From positions 1-64,000 of the IMG/VR virus record IMGVR_UViG_3300032173_000003: a stretch of DNA of 64,000 nucleotides; one strand, given 5' to 3'. The stretch comes from a virus. A model generated the notes under the pieces. The model saw only the letters and a list, made by a program, of their open reading frames with translations, was not told the origin of the DNA and ran no database searches. The translations under genes and the position numbers were made by a program. Shown here in pieces: positions 53,466 to 61,571 of the stretch. Position 1 is the stretch's first letter. Each line of letters starts with the position of its first letter.

Positions 53466-53951
53466 TTAATCGTAACAGTACTGCATCCATTCCGGGACCT
53501 TGTTAAGGGTGCGGGAAGAGAATCGGATGTTTGGAGACGTTGGCCTCTTCATCAAAGGGACGCCCCATTCTTCAGGGGTTCGGTTGTCTTTGGTGTTGTT
53601 ACAATCAACGCAAGCGCACACAAGGTTTTGCCACTCATCTTTACCACCCCTTGACTTAGGGATTATGTGGTCAATAGTTAGCACATTCTTGGAGCCCCCG
53701 GATGTGCCGCAGTATTGACACATGAAGTTATCGCGATGTTTGATTCGCTTGGGCGTGGGCTTACCTGCCATAATCCGGCCGAGGGGTAACCTAACGTAGT
53801 TAATCAAGCGGATAACCCTTTGGGAAACGACCCTCGCCTTGTTCTTCAAGACCAAAATAACTGCTCGGCGCCAGGAAGTTTCGTTGATTGGCTCATACGA
53901 ACTATTAAGAACCAAGATAGTTTTTCTGTATGTCAGTTGGAGCGCATCCAT
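53466..53951 (-). CDS. HNH endonuclease, cyanobacterial type
   Basis: 161 residues. Cyanobacterial layout: VLNSSYEPINETSWRRAV at the N-terminus, then the HNH core with CQYCGTSGG, TIDHIIPKSRGG and CACVDCNNTKD (two zinc Cys pairs and the catalytic His in DHIIP). Probably host-derived. It cuts DNA; target unknown. Confidence 0.8.
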   Translation of the reverse strand: MDALQLTYRKTILVLNSSYEPINETSWRRAVILVLKNKARVVSQRVIRLINYVRLPLGRIMAGKPTPKRIKHRDNFMCQYCGTSGGSKNVLTIDHIIPKSRGGKDEWQNLVCACVDCNNTKDNRTPEEWGVPLMKRPTSPNIRFSSRTLNKVPEWMQYCYD

Positions 53952-53989
53952 CGGCCTTCTCTCTTTACTTATAGTGAATAATACCTGTG

Positions 53990-54142
53990 TCAGTTCCGAG
54001 CAACTTTTTTATACAAAAAAGCAAGCAACCCGATAGATAGAGTTCCCAGCATTGCAATGAACAGGGTGTCCACGACAACATTGGGGAAAACTACCGGGTC
54101 GCCTGCGGTATTGGCTGGAAGTCCAGGTTGGTGGCTAGTCAT
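53990..54142 (-). CDS. Small membrane protein
   Basis: 50 residues: TSHQPGLPANTAGDPVVF, then a membrane segment TLFIAMLGTLSIGLLAFL and a basic tail. Promoter just upstream. Unknown. Confidence 0.6.
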   Translation of the reverse strand: MTSHQPGLPANTAGDPVVFPNVVVDTLFIAMLGTLSIGLLAFLYKKVARN

Positions 54143-54166
54143 GGGGGTTCCTTGCGGTTCCCACTT

Positions 54167-54194
54167 ATTATAGCACGTTTTACCTGTAAGTCAA
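54167..54194 (-). promoter_or_regulatory. Sigma-70-type promoter
   Basis: Minus-strand TTGACT, 16-bp spacer, TATAAT with extended TGC. Confidence 0.7.
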
Positions 54195-54267
54195 CCTGCC
54201 CTATTGTAGGTTGTTTGCCATAAGGTGAACTTGGTGGGGAGTCGTTGTCAACTCCCCAACACTAACA

Positions 54268-55233
54268 TCAGTTTCCGATACGCTTCACAGCAATCCTCGA
54301 TTTATTGAGAATGCTACCGGCAAGGGGAACATAACCCAAGTCATCAGCAATCATTTGTGCCTTTGCGCTCAGAGCATAATTAAGTGCCTGTTGAATATCA
54401 CTTGCTTTCCTAGCACCATTTCCGGTCTTATAGGCAAGAACCCAAGTCAGAGTAGAAATAGGATAAGCACCAGAAGCAGAAGGGTTGGGATTTTCTCCAG
54501 CAAGGTTACTATCAAGTGTAATACTATTCAGAGCAATAGCACCAGATTTAGCATTAGGAAGAACAAACTGTCCTGCTTTGTTTTGAATTGCTGCTGCTTG
54601 GAGTTTGTTTGCTTTTACGAACCCAGTATTCACATAACCAATAGAACCAGGAGTAGTCTTAACAGTACCAGAAACACCTTCGTTACCTTTGCCACCAATG
54701 CCAACAGGCCATTTTACTGACTTACCAACTCCAGGTTTCCAACCACCAAAAGCATCCAGAGAATTAGTGAATGCAAAAGTAGTTCCAGAACCATCAGAAC
54801 GATGAACAACGGTCATAGGACCTGCAGCACATCCAAGTGCTTTCCAATCCTTGATGCGACCGGAGAATACATCCACAGTTTGCTTCTGAGTGAGTTTCAG
54901 AGTGCATCCTGGTTTGTTATAAGCAATCGCAATCGTTCCACCTACCATCGGGATTTGAACGACACCACGCTTTACTTTACTTGCCTCTTTTGACGAAATA
55001 GGTTCATCAGTTGCACCGAAATCAACAGTTCCTGCGACATGCTGACGGACACCAGCACCAGAGCCAACGGACTGGTAATTCACACGGTTTCCAGACGATT
55101 GTGCATAATCTTGGAACCAACGCTGATAGATTGGTGCCGGGAAGGTTGCACCAGCACCGTTCAGAGCAGGTCCAGCAAGTGTTGCTACAGGAGCAGCAAC
55201 CATACCTGCAACAATAAGATTTTTAAGTTTCAT
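54268..55233 (-). CDS. pstS: Phosphate-binding protein PstS
   Basis: 321 residues with signal peptide (cut near residue 20). PstS features: GAGATFPAPIYQRWF, NRVNYQSVGSGAGVRQ (phosphate-binding SGAG), DFGATDEPIS, VHRSDGSGTTFAFT and TPGSIGYV. It captures phosphate outside the cell for the host PstABC importer, a known cyanophage auxiliary gene. Preceded by a Pho-box-like site, so the host PhoB-type regulator probably induces it when phosphate is scarce. It stands next to a porin gene. Confidence 0.92.
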   Translation of the reverse strand: MKLKNLIVAGMVAAPVATLAGPALNGAGATFPAPIYQRWFQDYAQSSGNRVNYQSVGSGAGVRQHVAGTVDFGATDEPISSKEASKVKRGVVQIPMVGGTIAIAYNKPGCTLKLTQKQTVDVFSGRIKDWKALGCAAGPMTVVHRSDGSGTTFAFTNSLDAFGGWKPGVGKSVKWPVGIGGKGNEGVSGTVKTTPGSIGYVNTGFVKANKLQAAAIQNKAGQFVLPNAKSGAIALNSITLDSNLAGENPNPSASGAYPISTLTWVLAYKTGNGARKASDIQQALNYALSAKAQMIADDLGYVPLAGSILNKSRIAVKRIGN

Positions 55234-55272
55234 AAAAAGTGAATAACTACAGAGTAATTGTAATGTAAGAAA

Positions 55273-55301
55273 GAACTAAAGTCCACTAAGATTTGGTTAA
55301 G
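55273..55301 (-). promoter_or_regulatory. Pho-box-like site upstream of pstS
   Basis: Minus strand: CTTAACC, CTTAGTG and TTTAGTT, spaced 10-11 bases, resembling the cyanobacterial Pho box (repeats of PyTTAAPyPy). TACAAT follows at a suitable distance before the pstS start. Predicts induction under phosphate starvation. Confidence 0.65.
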
Positions 55302-55302
55302 A

Positions 55303-55333
55303 CAAAAAAAAAGCACCCAAAGAATGGGTGCTT
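55303..55333 (-). terminator. Strong rho-independent terminator of the porin gene
   Basis: Perfect 9-bp stem AAGCACCCA/TGGGTGCTT with a short loop, followed by nine T on the minus strand. Separates porin from pstS transcription. Confidence 0.85.
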
Positions 55334-55356
55334 CTACTCATATTATGAGTTGTTTA

Positions 55357-56835
55357 TCAGAAGGTGAACTTGGTTTGGATTACACCACCCCACTTGTTGG
55401 AATCTTGATAACGCTGATTGTTGTCAACGTAGAAGAGAGCGGGGGTGATGCTGATGTTATCGGTGACTTGGAACTTGTAGAAGAACTCAAGCATCGTAGC
55501 ATCACTTACACCAGCGGTTTCGGCAGAAGGTGCTTGTCCAACGGCAATACCAGCGGCATTACCAGCAACAAAAGCATCTTGCCACTGAAGACCAACAAAC
55601 CACGAATCAGAGTCCGTAGCATCGGTAGCGCCAACAGTACCACTGACAAAGTTATAACCATAACCAGCCGAGATAGAAGGAATGAATCCACTCTCGGAAG
55701 GTTGCCAGTAAGCGTTCAGAGCAACGGCATTGGATTCTTGACCATTAACCAGAGCACCATTGGCACCAAGGATACCGTTGTAAGAACGAGGACGGGTGCC
55801 CTCAGAACCGTAACGATAGCCTACACCAACACCCCAGTTAGGGGCCTTATAGCCAACCTGAGCAAGGAAGTTCAGAGCACCATCAGAATCAAAGACACCG
55901 GTTTCACTGTCGTCACCGTTTTGGGCAACATAGATTAGACCAGCAACGATTCCGTTTTTACCGACATACTGAGCACCGACACCAGCACCAGTTGCCTTGT
56001 TATAGACACCAGGAGCACCAGCAACGGCAAAGAAGTCAAGGATTTCCGACTTATATGCGGAAGGAACCCATGCCATCTCAGTGTTACGAACCAAAGGACC
56101 AGCAGTCAGAGTTACACCCTTAGAGACTGGGAACTGATAGTAAAGACGATCAATCTCTACAGAGCTATCGGTAGATTCTGCCTTATCAAGTTTGAACAAA
56201 GAAGAACTGGAACCGAATGGATCGCTGCTGAAATTACCAGAGCGGAGACGGGTACGAAGCAAATCCTTGCCTGTGAATGAAGTATCAAAGTTCAGACGGA
56301 GATCATAGTTAAATGCGGTGTTGCCAACGTTTCCACCATCATTTGTTTCTAGACCAGGAACTCCACCAAGGACGAAGGTTGCTTCACCTTTGAGTTTGGT
56401 TGTGGTTGAGAATTGAGTTGCCTCAAGTTGCCCAACCTTTGCATCAAGACCATCTACACGGGCAGTAAGAACAGTAAGTTCCGTCTTGAATTCTTTCAGC
56501 AGACGCTGAAGTTCATCTGTAGTTTCAGTCACACGGTCCAAGCAAGCATTTAGAAGTGCTGCTGCTTCGTAACGGGTCATTGCCTGACCACCGACGAAGG
56601 TGCCATTAGGATATCCAGCAACACAACCATAACGTTGTACCAGATTTTCCAGCGCCTGATATGCCCAATCCGTAGGACGGACATCAGAGAATTGAGTAAT
56701 ACTCGTGACCTGATCCAAGGGACCTTGGGAGTATTGGTTAACTGCGTTGAGGTTGAGTTCTGAGGCAGAAGCTCCGATGGGGGCTGCTACGCTCAGTGCC
56801 GCAACACTGAAGCCAATAAAAGAGTTGAGTTTCAT
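55357..56835 (-). CDS. Cyanobacterial-type outer-membrane porin with SLH domain
   Basis: 492 residues. Signal peptide (to about residue 24), SLH domain (SDVRPTDWAYQALENLVQRY, VAGYPNGTFVGGQAMTRYEA), a coiled-coil linker (RLLKEFKTELTVLTARVDGL), then an OprB-like beta-barrel ending in a C-terminal aromatic strand TKFTF. This is the domain order of cyanobacterial SomA-type porins, where the SLH domain grips the cell wall. Virtually unheard of in a phage genome; probably taken from the host. Paired with pstS, it suggests modified nutrient entry, for example phosphate. Confidence 0.9.
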   Translation of the reverse strand: MKLNSFIGFSVAALSVAAPIGASASELNLNAVNQYSQGPLDQVTSITQFSDVRPTDWAYQALENLVQRYGCVAGYPNGTFVGGQAMTRYEAAALLNACLDRVTETTDELQRLLKEFKTELTVLTARVDGLDAKVGQLEATQFSTTTKLKGEATFVLGGVPGLETNDGGNVGNTAFNYDLRLNFDTSFTGKDLLRTRLRSGNFSSDPFGSSSSLFKLDKAESTDSSVEIDRLYYQFPVSKGVTLTAGPLVRNTEMAWVPSAYKSEILDFFAVAGAPGVYNKATGAGVGAQYVGKNGIVAGLIYVAQNGDDSETGVFDSDGALNFLAQVGYKAPNWGVGVGYRYGSEGTRPRSYNGILGANGALVNGQESNAVALNAYWQPSESGFIPSISAGYGYNFVSGTVGATDATDSDSWFVGLQWQDAFVAGNAAGIAVGQAPSAETAGVSDATMLEFFYKFQVTDNISITPALFYVDNNQRYQDSNKWGGVIQTKFTF

Positions 56836-56850
56836 GCTCTATAGTAAGTT

Positions 56851-56884
56851 TTCTGTACAGTCCCCTAATAGAGTTTTAGGGGGA
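56851..56884 (-). other. Hairpin between tRNA-Gly and the porin gene
   Basis: CCCCTAA/TTAGGGG stem with a 7-base loop right after the tRNA 3' end. No T run follows, so it is more likely a processing or leader structure than a terminator. Confidence 0.4.
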
Positions 56885-56956
56885 AGCGGATGATCGGATT
56901 CGAACCGACGACGTTTAGCTTGGGAAGCTAACATTCTACCACTGAATTACACCCGC
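56885..56956 (-). tRNA. tRNA-Gly(CCC)
   Basis: Acceptor GCGGGTG/CATCCGC (one G-T), D stem ATTC/GAAT, anticodon stem TTAGC/GCTAA with loop TTCCCAA (anticodon CCC), T arm GTCGG/CCGAT with TTCGAAT. No encoded CCA. Confidence 0.9.
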
Positions 56957-57141
56957 ATTGTTTGATTTAGGTTCTTGACCCGGATTCCAACGTCTTGGGT
57001 TTCTTCCTCACTCATGGAATACCACAGGGTGTCAAGCTGGTCAAGTAAAGCATCTTCGTTGAAGGAATCTCCGAGTCTTCGAAACTCCAAACACTGGCCT
57101 AGTCTTGGCCAGTATTGATAAACTTTGTTTGTATCATACAT
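56947..57141 (-). CDS. Hypothetical small protein
   Basis: 64 residues from MYDTNKVYQYWPRLGQCLEF; its ATG overlaps the stop of the small upstream gene. Its last codons overlap the 5' end of tRNA-Gly by 10 bases. Unknown. Confidence 0.55.
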   Translation of the reverse strand: MYDTNKVYQYWPRLGQCLEFRRLGDSFNEDALLDQLDTLWYSMSEEETQDVGIRVKNLNQTMRV

Positions 57142-57223
57142 TGGAATCACCCTTGAAGATGTTCAACCAGGTTAGTGTAAGCAGGAACATAATAACGCAA
57201 TCAAGTATGAGAAGTTTCGTCAC
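57134..57223 (-). CDS. 29-residue membrane peptide, GTG start
   Basis: TKLLILDCVIMFLLTLTWLN then a short polar tail; one membrane helix. GTG overlaps the RlpA stop (GTGA). Confidence 0.45.
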   Translation of the reverse strand: MTKLLILDCVIMFLLTLTWLNIFKGDSNV

Positions 57224-57582
57224 AGGCGATAGATACAAACATTTGCAAGATCGCTAACGGTAAGACCGAGGCGACTAGCTGCACCGTGAGCGAGGTCAAT
57301 GATTCGGCCACCGTAGTAAGGGCCCCTATCGGTAATTTTTACTGAGGCGACCCTACCATTATCTCGGTTTACGACTTTAACCCAGGAACCTAGGGGCAGG
57401 TACGGGTGGGCAGCAGTCATTGTCCATTTGCGTAGTACCTCGCCGTTAGCGGTCAGGTTCCCGTAAAGACCGGGACCATACCAACTTGCTTGACCACAAA
57501 CTTTTGCATGAGCTGGGTTGGTCCCCAAGACCAAAGTTCCAGCAATGCAGATTGGGGCAATAACGTTTTTAAAGAATTTCAT
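57220..57582 (-). CDS. RlpA-like exported double-psi barrel protein
   Basis: 120 residues. Signal peptide to about residue 26, then the RlpA core: GQASWYGPGLYGNLTANGE, TMTAAHPYLPLGSWVKVV, VKITDRGPYYGGRIIDL with conserved Asp. RlpA proteins act on peptidoglycan stripped of stem peptides, or bind it. In a phage it may help entry or lysis. No SPOR domain is present. A lysozyme-like exported gene lies upstream. Confidence 0.85.
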   Translation of the reverse strand: MKFFKNVIAPICIAGTLVLGTNPAHAKVCGQASWYGPGLYGNLTANGEVLRKWTMTAAHPYLPLGSWVKVVNRDNGRVASVKITDRGPYYGGRIIDLAHGAASRLGLTVSDLANVCIYRL

Positions 57583-57666
57583 GTAATGAGTAAAGAATCA
57601 ACAATCACGGCTCTGCTTGGCTACCCAAGTTGGCCTCATTATAGGTGACCTGGTTGGGGTAGTAAA

Positions 57667-57682
57667 GGGCGGTTGCCCGCCC
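57667..57682 (-). terminator. Weak terminator hairpin
   Basis: Stem GGGCGG/CCGCCC with a GCAA tetraloop on the minus strand after the lysozyme-like gene, followed by TTTACT, not a long T run. Confidence 0.4.
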
Positions 57683-57698
57683 CCGTTGAAGTTGTTAG

Positions 57699-58409
57699 TT
57701 AAGCCCTTGGGGCGACTGGCTTTTTCAGGTTTTCGCAATTTTCAGAATTACTGAAATTTGATGAAACTTGAAATTCAGTGTCGGTTTTAGGGCACACTCT
57801 CACAACCTCCACTGGCTGTGACACCATCCTACGAGCATAGCTATGGGCGTAGGAAGTCCTAGCTCCCTTTACCCCCCAGCCAAGCCAGCTATAGGAATAG
57901 TTCATGTAGCGATCAATGGATTTACCCGGTGTTTTCAGTAAGCCTTCGATCCGCTTCCACTGAGGCTCTGTAACAATGTAGCTTAGTTGAGCTTCAAGAG
58001 TGGAAGGGTCCTTTTTAATCGACCTAGCATGATACCCCAGGCCGTTATAGCGGTCAGAGGAAGTGAACTGAATTAGACCGTATCCGCCACGACGGCAACC
58101 GGAATAACTTGTCCGAGCGCCACCTTCGCAGATGTTAGGTACGAAAGTTGACTCTTGTTTAATATTGCCCATAACTGTGGCAATAGCATTTTTGTCTTTG
58201 ATTCCCCTCTCTTGAAGGAAAGCCAAAGTACGATTCTCGTTTTCATTACAACCTTTGCAAATGAAGCGTGAGTCTTTAGTTGGTTCTGGAACAATCTCTA
58301 GGATCGCGACTTGCTCAGGTTTGTTGCTACCGGAAGCAAGAGGTTGGGTCGAAGCGGTTGCAGCAGCCCCAAGTAGGGAAACAGCCACAAGTGTAGTAAG
58401 GCTAAGCAT
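57699..58409 (-). CDS. Exported lysozyme-like protein (phage tail lysozyme type)
   Basis: 236 residues. Signal peptide (to about residue 22), a linker, then a domain with NRTLAFLQERGIKDKNAIAT, VMGNIKQESTFVPNICEG, GYGLIQFTSSDRYNG and later YSYSWLGWGVKG. This is the pattern of Phage_lysozyme2 domains, with the catalytic Glu in KQES. The C-terminal tail has two Cys. It is exported to the cell wall, not a tail-only protein, judging by the signal peptide. Preceded by a long structured leader. Confidence 0.8.
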   Translation of the reverse strand: MLSLTTLVAVSLLGAAATASTQPLASGSNKPEQVAILEIVPEPTKDSRFICKGCNENENRTLAFLQERGIKDKNAIATVMGNIKQESTFVPNICEGGARTSYSGCRRGGYGLIQFTSSDRYNGLGYHARSIKKDPSTLEAQLSYIVTEPQWKRIEGLLKTPGKSIDRYMNYSYSWLGWGVKGARTSYAHSYARRMVSQPVEVVRVCPKTDTEFQVSSNFSNSENCENLKKPVAPRA

Positions 58410-58582
58410 TTAGTTAAGTAGAAATCGACATCCGTATAGAGAGCGGTCACTCACCTGTTTCAAGGTGCATTTCTCCACGGCACATTTATTTAAGAGCACA
58501 ATATTAGGCTCCGAGAATCCTTCTGCTTAGCAGAAGCCCCCTCATAAAGGGTGTCTTACCTTCGGAAAGGTGGACCGAACTC
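58410..58582 (-). promoter_or_regulatory. Structured leader of the lysozyme-like gene (riboswitch candidate)
   Basis: About 170 bases from the expected transcription start to the ATG. Stable hairpins: CUUCUGC/GCAGAAG, CACCU/AGGUG, CCUUUCCGAAGG and paired runs around ACACCC...GAGGGGG. In cyanobacteria, cell-wall hydrolase and RlpA-type genes are often under c-di-AMP (ydaO) riboswitches; I could not match this leader to that consensus by eye. Confidence 0.45.
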
Positions 58583-58588
58583 GCCCTT

Positions 58589-58616
58589 ATTATAGCACGT
58601 TAGAGTCGGTTGTAAA
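58589..58616 (-). promoter_or_regulatory. Promoter of the lysozyme-like gene
   Basis: Minus-strand TTTACA, 16-bp spacer, TATAAT with extended TGC. Confidence 0.7.
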
Positions 58617-58662
58617 TCCAGAATCAATGGGGATGCCTTTACCAAACTATCAACTACCCTTA

Positions 58663-58866
58663 TCACTTAAGGTTGTCATCGATGTTGTTAAGCCAAAGCC
58701 AGTCCTCTGGCTTTTTAGCCATGACTGCCTGGCTCTCAAAAAGCTGGCCAATCATGTCCCTTTCTTCTCCTTTGGCCAGGTGGTAGAGTTTGCGGGCCGC
58801 CAAGCACCGCTTCCTGCTAAACTCATTGGTTCTAAGGATTTCTGAAGCCTTGTCGAATAGTTTCAT
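58663..58866 (-). CDS. Hypothetical small basic protein
   Basis: 67 residues (MKLFDKASEILRTNEFSR...), helical; overlaps the next gene by 4 bases. Unknown. Confidence 0.6.
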   Translation of the reverse strand: MKLFDKASEILRTNEFSRKRCLAARKLYHLAKGEERDMIGQLFESQAVMAKKPEDWLWLNNIDDNLK

Positions 58867-60170
58867 TTCATGCCCTCGTTAGTTCCGGCATTAGGTAATG
58901 CTTTGTCCACTGTCTCTTTTACCCAGTTGTACAAAGGTTCATCGTGGTCTCTTAAGGCTTTAGGGTTGAATGTGTAGGCCACATATGCCTCAGCAAAGGT
59001 TTCAAGTTTAGACTCATGGGCATAGCGGGTTATCCCTGGTGCTAAACCTCTTGTCACGGACGGGCTGTTTTTCGGAGGATCTGACACACCACCCCTGAAC
59101 TGGATTTGATGACCTACCTCGTGTACGTAGTTCATCAGTATCCTGTCATTTCCCCTCTCCCCTCTTTTCCCGGAGAAGGTAAAGGTATCTTTATCTAGAG
59201 TGGCAATGTCAGTAGATTCATTCGCTTTACCCCGCATATCGATCACGCTGGCCACTCTAGATTGAAGTCTGGCTGAGTCTATCTTCTGAGATCTTGAGTA
59301 AGGAGTATCCCTATCCACTTTATTGTCGGCCATAAGAATTAATCGGCCCCCAGGGTTTGTACTCGCTCCAGACCCCGGACTTACAGCCACTACGTCTGCA
59401 AAAACTCTAAGCATGGAAGATATCTTAGTGGCTGCATTCAGCCTTTTCCTCTCCAGGGATTCTAAAGAATACTCTTGGTCTTCTGTCTTCCACCCCCTCT
59501 TCTGCCTCATTTTTATGTTTTTTATGAGCTTTAGTTGTTCGAGCTTATACTCTCTGTTATGCTCTTTCCAGGACCTAATTCCACCTTTCACCTCCTCCAT
59601 TGCCTTTGAGAAACTATTTGACCAGGATGTATATATTCCGAGAGTTTTGCCCCAAGTTACAAAGTCTATGGACTTGTCCAACATCTCCAGGTACCTACTT
59701 GACTGAACCCACCTAGGAATCCCCCCACCTTTAAAAGGTGCGTCATTACTGTTTGTACTCACGAATAAAACTTGTTTGTCATCTACAACAAACTTCCTCA
59801 ACTTGTCGATGTTTTCTCTGGCCTCCCCAGTTAGGCCCTCAGCCGCTTGGTTCACCATGTTAGCTAAATCCTTACCTGTAAAACTCCTGCCGGGGACCTG
59901 AAAAGAATTTTCCTCTAAATGTTTAGAGAAGTTAGTAGATAGCTTATCACCTTTGATACTCTTTCTAGAAGACACCATGATAGATGTTTTCTTTAAGGCA
60001 GATGACACGGGGTCAGCCAGCTCTACAGCACATATTTCATGTCTGGCAATGCAGGTAGCTCCGCACGACTTCCCTATCTTACACTTTTTCTTTACCCCTC
60101 GCAAAGAAGATAATCTTTTGGCCTGGGCTCGCTTAGCCTTCTTAATCCTTCGTCTTAGGTCACCATTCAT
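58863..60170 (-). CDS. HExxH protein with Cys-rich N-terminus (possible metalloprotease)
   Basis: 435 residues. Basic N-terminus, then KCKIGKSCGATCIARHEICA, a Cys cluster seen in phage head-associated proteins. C-terminal zinc metalloprotease signature YVHEVGHQIQF (HExxH) followed by ETFAEAYVAYTF, where the Glu could be the third zinc ligand. Between them lies a long charged helical region. It may be a virion protein that is proteolytic or an injected effector; function not proven. Confidence 0.6.
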   Translation of the reverse strand: MNGDLRRRIKKAKRAQAKRLSSLRGVKKKCKIGKSCGATCIARHEICAVELADPVSSALKKTSIMVSSRKSIKGDKLSTNFSKHLEENSFQVPGRSFTGKDLANMVNQAAEGLTGEARENIDKLRKFVVDDKQVLFVSTNSNDAPFKGGGIPRWVQSSRYLEMLDKSIDFVTWGKTLGIYTSWSNSFSKAMEEVKGGIRSWKEHNREYKLEQLKLIKNIKMRQKRGWKTEDQEYSLESLERKRLNAATKISSMLRVFADVVAVSPGSGASTNPGGRLILMADNKVDRDTPYSRSQKIDSARLQSRVASVIDMRGKANESTDIATLDKDTFTFSGKRGERGNDRILMNYVHEVGHQIQFRGGVSDPPKNSPSVTRGLAPGITRYAHESKLETFAEAYVAYTFNPKALRDHDEPLYNWVKETVDKALPNAGTNEGMK

Positions 60171-60219
60171 TGTGCATCGCCCACGGGGGCACAGGATGTA
60201 GTAAAGATTATTACCCCCA

Positions 60220-60438
60220 TCAAAAGGTAGGTTCGTGTTTCCAGCATAGGGCTGGATGATCTTTGCAATATTTCCTGAATGCGTCTTTTACGGCCTGCCA
60301 CTCTTCCTTATTTGCAGGTCTACCTAAAGCAGCAGCAGCCTGAGGTATATTCCACTTTGCTGTGAATAGTTTCCCCATAACTTCTCCGTAACTGCTATCT
60401 GGCATGGTGCCGATGTAACCAAAACCAGTCTTACCCAA
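60220..60438 (-). CDS. Hypothetical small protein
   Basis: 72 residues, TTG start (or ATG at 60405). GKTGFGYIGTMPDSSYGEVM, helical middle, tail CKDHPALCWKHEPTF. Unknown. Confidence 0.5.
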   Translation of the reverse strand: MGKTGFGYIGTMPDSSYGEVMGKLFTAKWNIPQAAAALGRPANKEEWQAVKDAFRKYCKDHPALCWKHEPTF

Positions 60439-60802
60439 AAAGACTTACGAGGCGGCGGATGAATGTGAACAAACCCCAAGCAGGCTCGCACTTCCACAGG
60501 GGCAAGTGGGAGAGTAGAAAGCGCTTCCCCTCCGGAACCACACAAGCGAGGGCACTAGGGTTATAGCCGTAGTAGTCAGGGTCGTGGAACTCTTCTGCGT
60601 GGACTCCGTGAGCCTTGAGCATACTGTACAGGTGCAGAAGTTCGGCCCTGTCCTCCACAGTAATCCAAACGAAGTTGACATTCGGGTCTAGTGGCCCTTC
60701 GTTAGTATTAAACCAGTGGCAGTATTTGACTTGGGCGTGTGCCCCCTGAATAGCTTGTTGGTGTACAGGGAGGTCCCTGCGAGAGATTGCGTAGAAGTAC
60801 AT
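60431..60802 (-). CDS. PTH2-like protein
   Basis: 123 residues. YFYAISRRDLPVHQQAIQGA and HAQVKYCHWF match the peptidyl-tRNA hydrolase II pattern of phages (RDL, Q-x-x-Q-x-x-HA), then VNFVWITVEDRAELLHLY and FHDPDYYGYNPSALACVV, where standard members have an EPDLG-x-x-TA motif. PTH2 frees stalled peptides from tRNA; this copy is diverged, so activity is uncertain. Confidence 0.6.
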   Translation of the reverse strand: MYFYAISRRDLPVHQQAIQGAHAQVKYCHWFNTNEGPLDPNVNFVWITVEDRAELLHLYSMLKAHGVHAEEFHDPDYYGYNPSALACVVPEGKRFLLSHLPLWKCEPAWGLFTFIRRLVSLFG

Positions 60803-60824
60803 TTTTTGTATAGGCTAGGTGGGA

Positions 60825-61175
60825 TTAAATACGGTTCAATCTTGTGGCAACCTCTGAAGCATCATTTGCAGCATCATCGACCTTTTGCCTTAACTCGATT
60901 ATAATGTTTGCAATGTTGTTATAAATTGCCCTTTCACTGCGGCTCAGGCCATCCCAACACCCCTCACATTCACCACCCTCTGTGACTTCTGACCCGTTGA
61001 AAATTTCCCTGAGGACTTGGTGGGTGTTCCAATTTTTTAAGTGGTCATAGTAGTCTTCTGGTTTTTTGAAATCAAGCCAAGACAAGCACTCGTAGTCAAG
61101 GGGTCCAAACTCTGAAGAAAGTTTCTTAAGTTTTGTCTTGCCAGAAGGTTTTAGTAGTTTAGGGTCGATTTCCAC
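60825..61175 (-). CDS. Hypothetical helical protein, GTG start
   Basis: 116 residues (EIDPKLLKPSGKTKLKKL...), with CEGCWDGLSRSERAIYNNI and a coiled-coil end. Unknown. Confidence 0.55.
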   Translation of the reverse strand: MEIDPKLLKPSGKTKLKKLSSEFGPLDYECLSWLDFKKPEDYYDHLKNWNTHQVLREIFNGSEVTEGGECEGCWDGLSRSERAIYNNIANIIIELRQKVDDAANDASEVATRLNRI

Positions 61176-61203
61176 GGTTTACCATTGAGTCATAGACAGT
61201 TAA

Positions 61204-61225
61204 AGCAAAGGGGCCGAAGCCCCCG
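61204..61225 (-). terminator. Terminator hairpin with UUCG loop
   Basis: Minus strand GGGGC-UUCG-GCCCC followed by UUUGCUUU. A very stable tetraloop stem; ends a short unit downstream of the tRNA-like remnants. Confidence 0.6.
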
Positions 61226-61365
61226 TGCAATGAGTCAGAGTGCGGTTGCTCAAACGGCAACGGCAATCCTCTCGAATTTGACGATTTTGTTAGCGTCTAT
61301 TTTGTGCTTATGCAAGCGGCTTTCAGTGATTGGCTTGCTGTCGGTCGATTCCAGAGCGGACCCGT

Positions 61366-61446
61366 GGTGGAGAGGTGGGATTCTAACCCACATTAGACCT
61401 TTCCCCATGAGTAATAGTGAGGGAGAGCGGTCTAAGTTCTCTCAAT
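61366..61446 (-). other. tRNA-like remnant 1
   Basis: T arm GTGGG/CCCAC with loop TTAGAAT, followed by CTCTCCACCA, and a 5' end TTGAGAG that pairs 6 of 7 with it. Between them a 7-bp stem TTAGACC/GGTCTAA encloses about 29 bases; D and anticodon arms cannot be drawn. Degenerate tRNA or tRNA mimic. Confidence 0.4.
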
Positions 61447-61449
61447 GGA

Positions 61450-61566
61450 TCCGAGGCGATTCGAACGCCTGTGTCGCTCAGTAGTTACAATCACCTACAC
61501 CCAGTTTATAGCCATATGGTAGGGCTTTACTTCACGGTTTGTAAGCTAACCAGGTACGATAGATTG
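61450..61566 (-). other. tRNA-like remnant 2
   Basis: T arm AGGCG/CGCCT with TTCGAAT and acceptor-like CGGATCC at the 3' end, but no matching 5' acceptor upstream. Upstream bases contain AGCTTACA-like and GGCTATAAACTGG loops resembling pieces of anticodon arms. Probably a decayed or interrupted tRNA; about 100 bases between pieces. Confidence 0.4.
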
Positions 61567-61571
61567 GCCCA

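Noticed and set aside
58410-58582. Confident c-di-AMP (ydaO) riboswitch call
   Set aside because: The expected consensus blocks could not be matched by eye; left as an unassigned structured leader.
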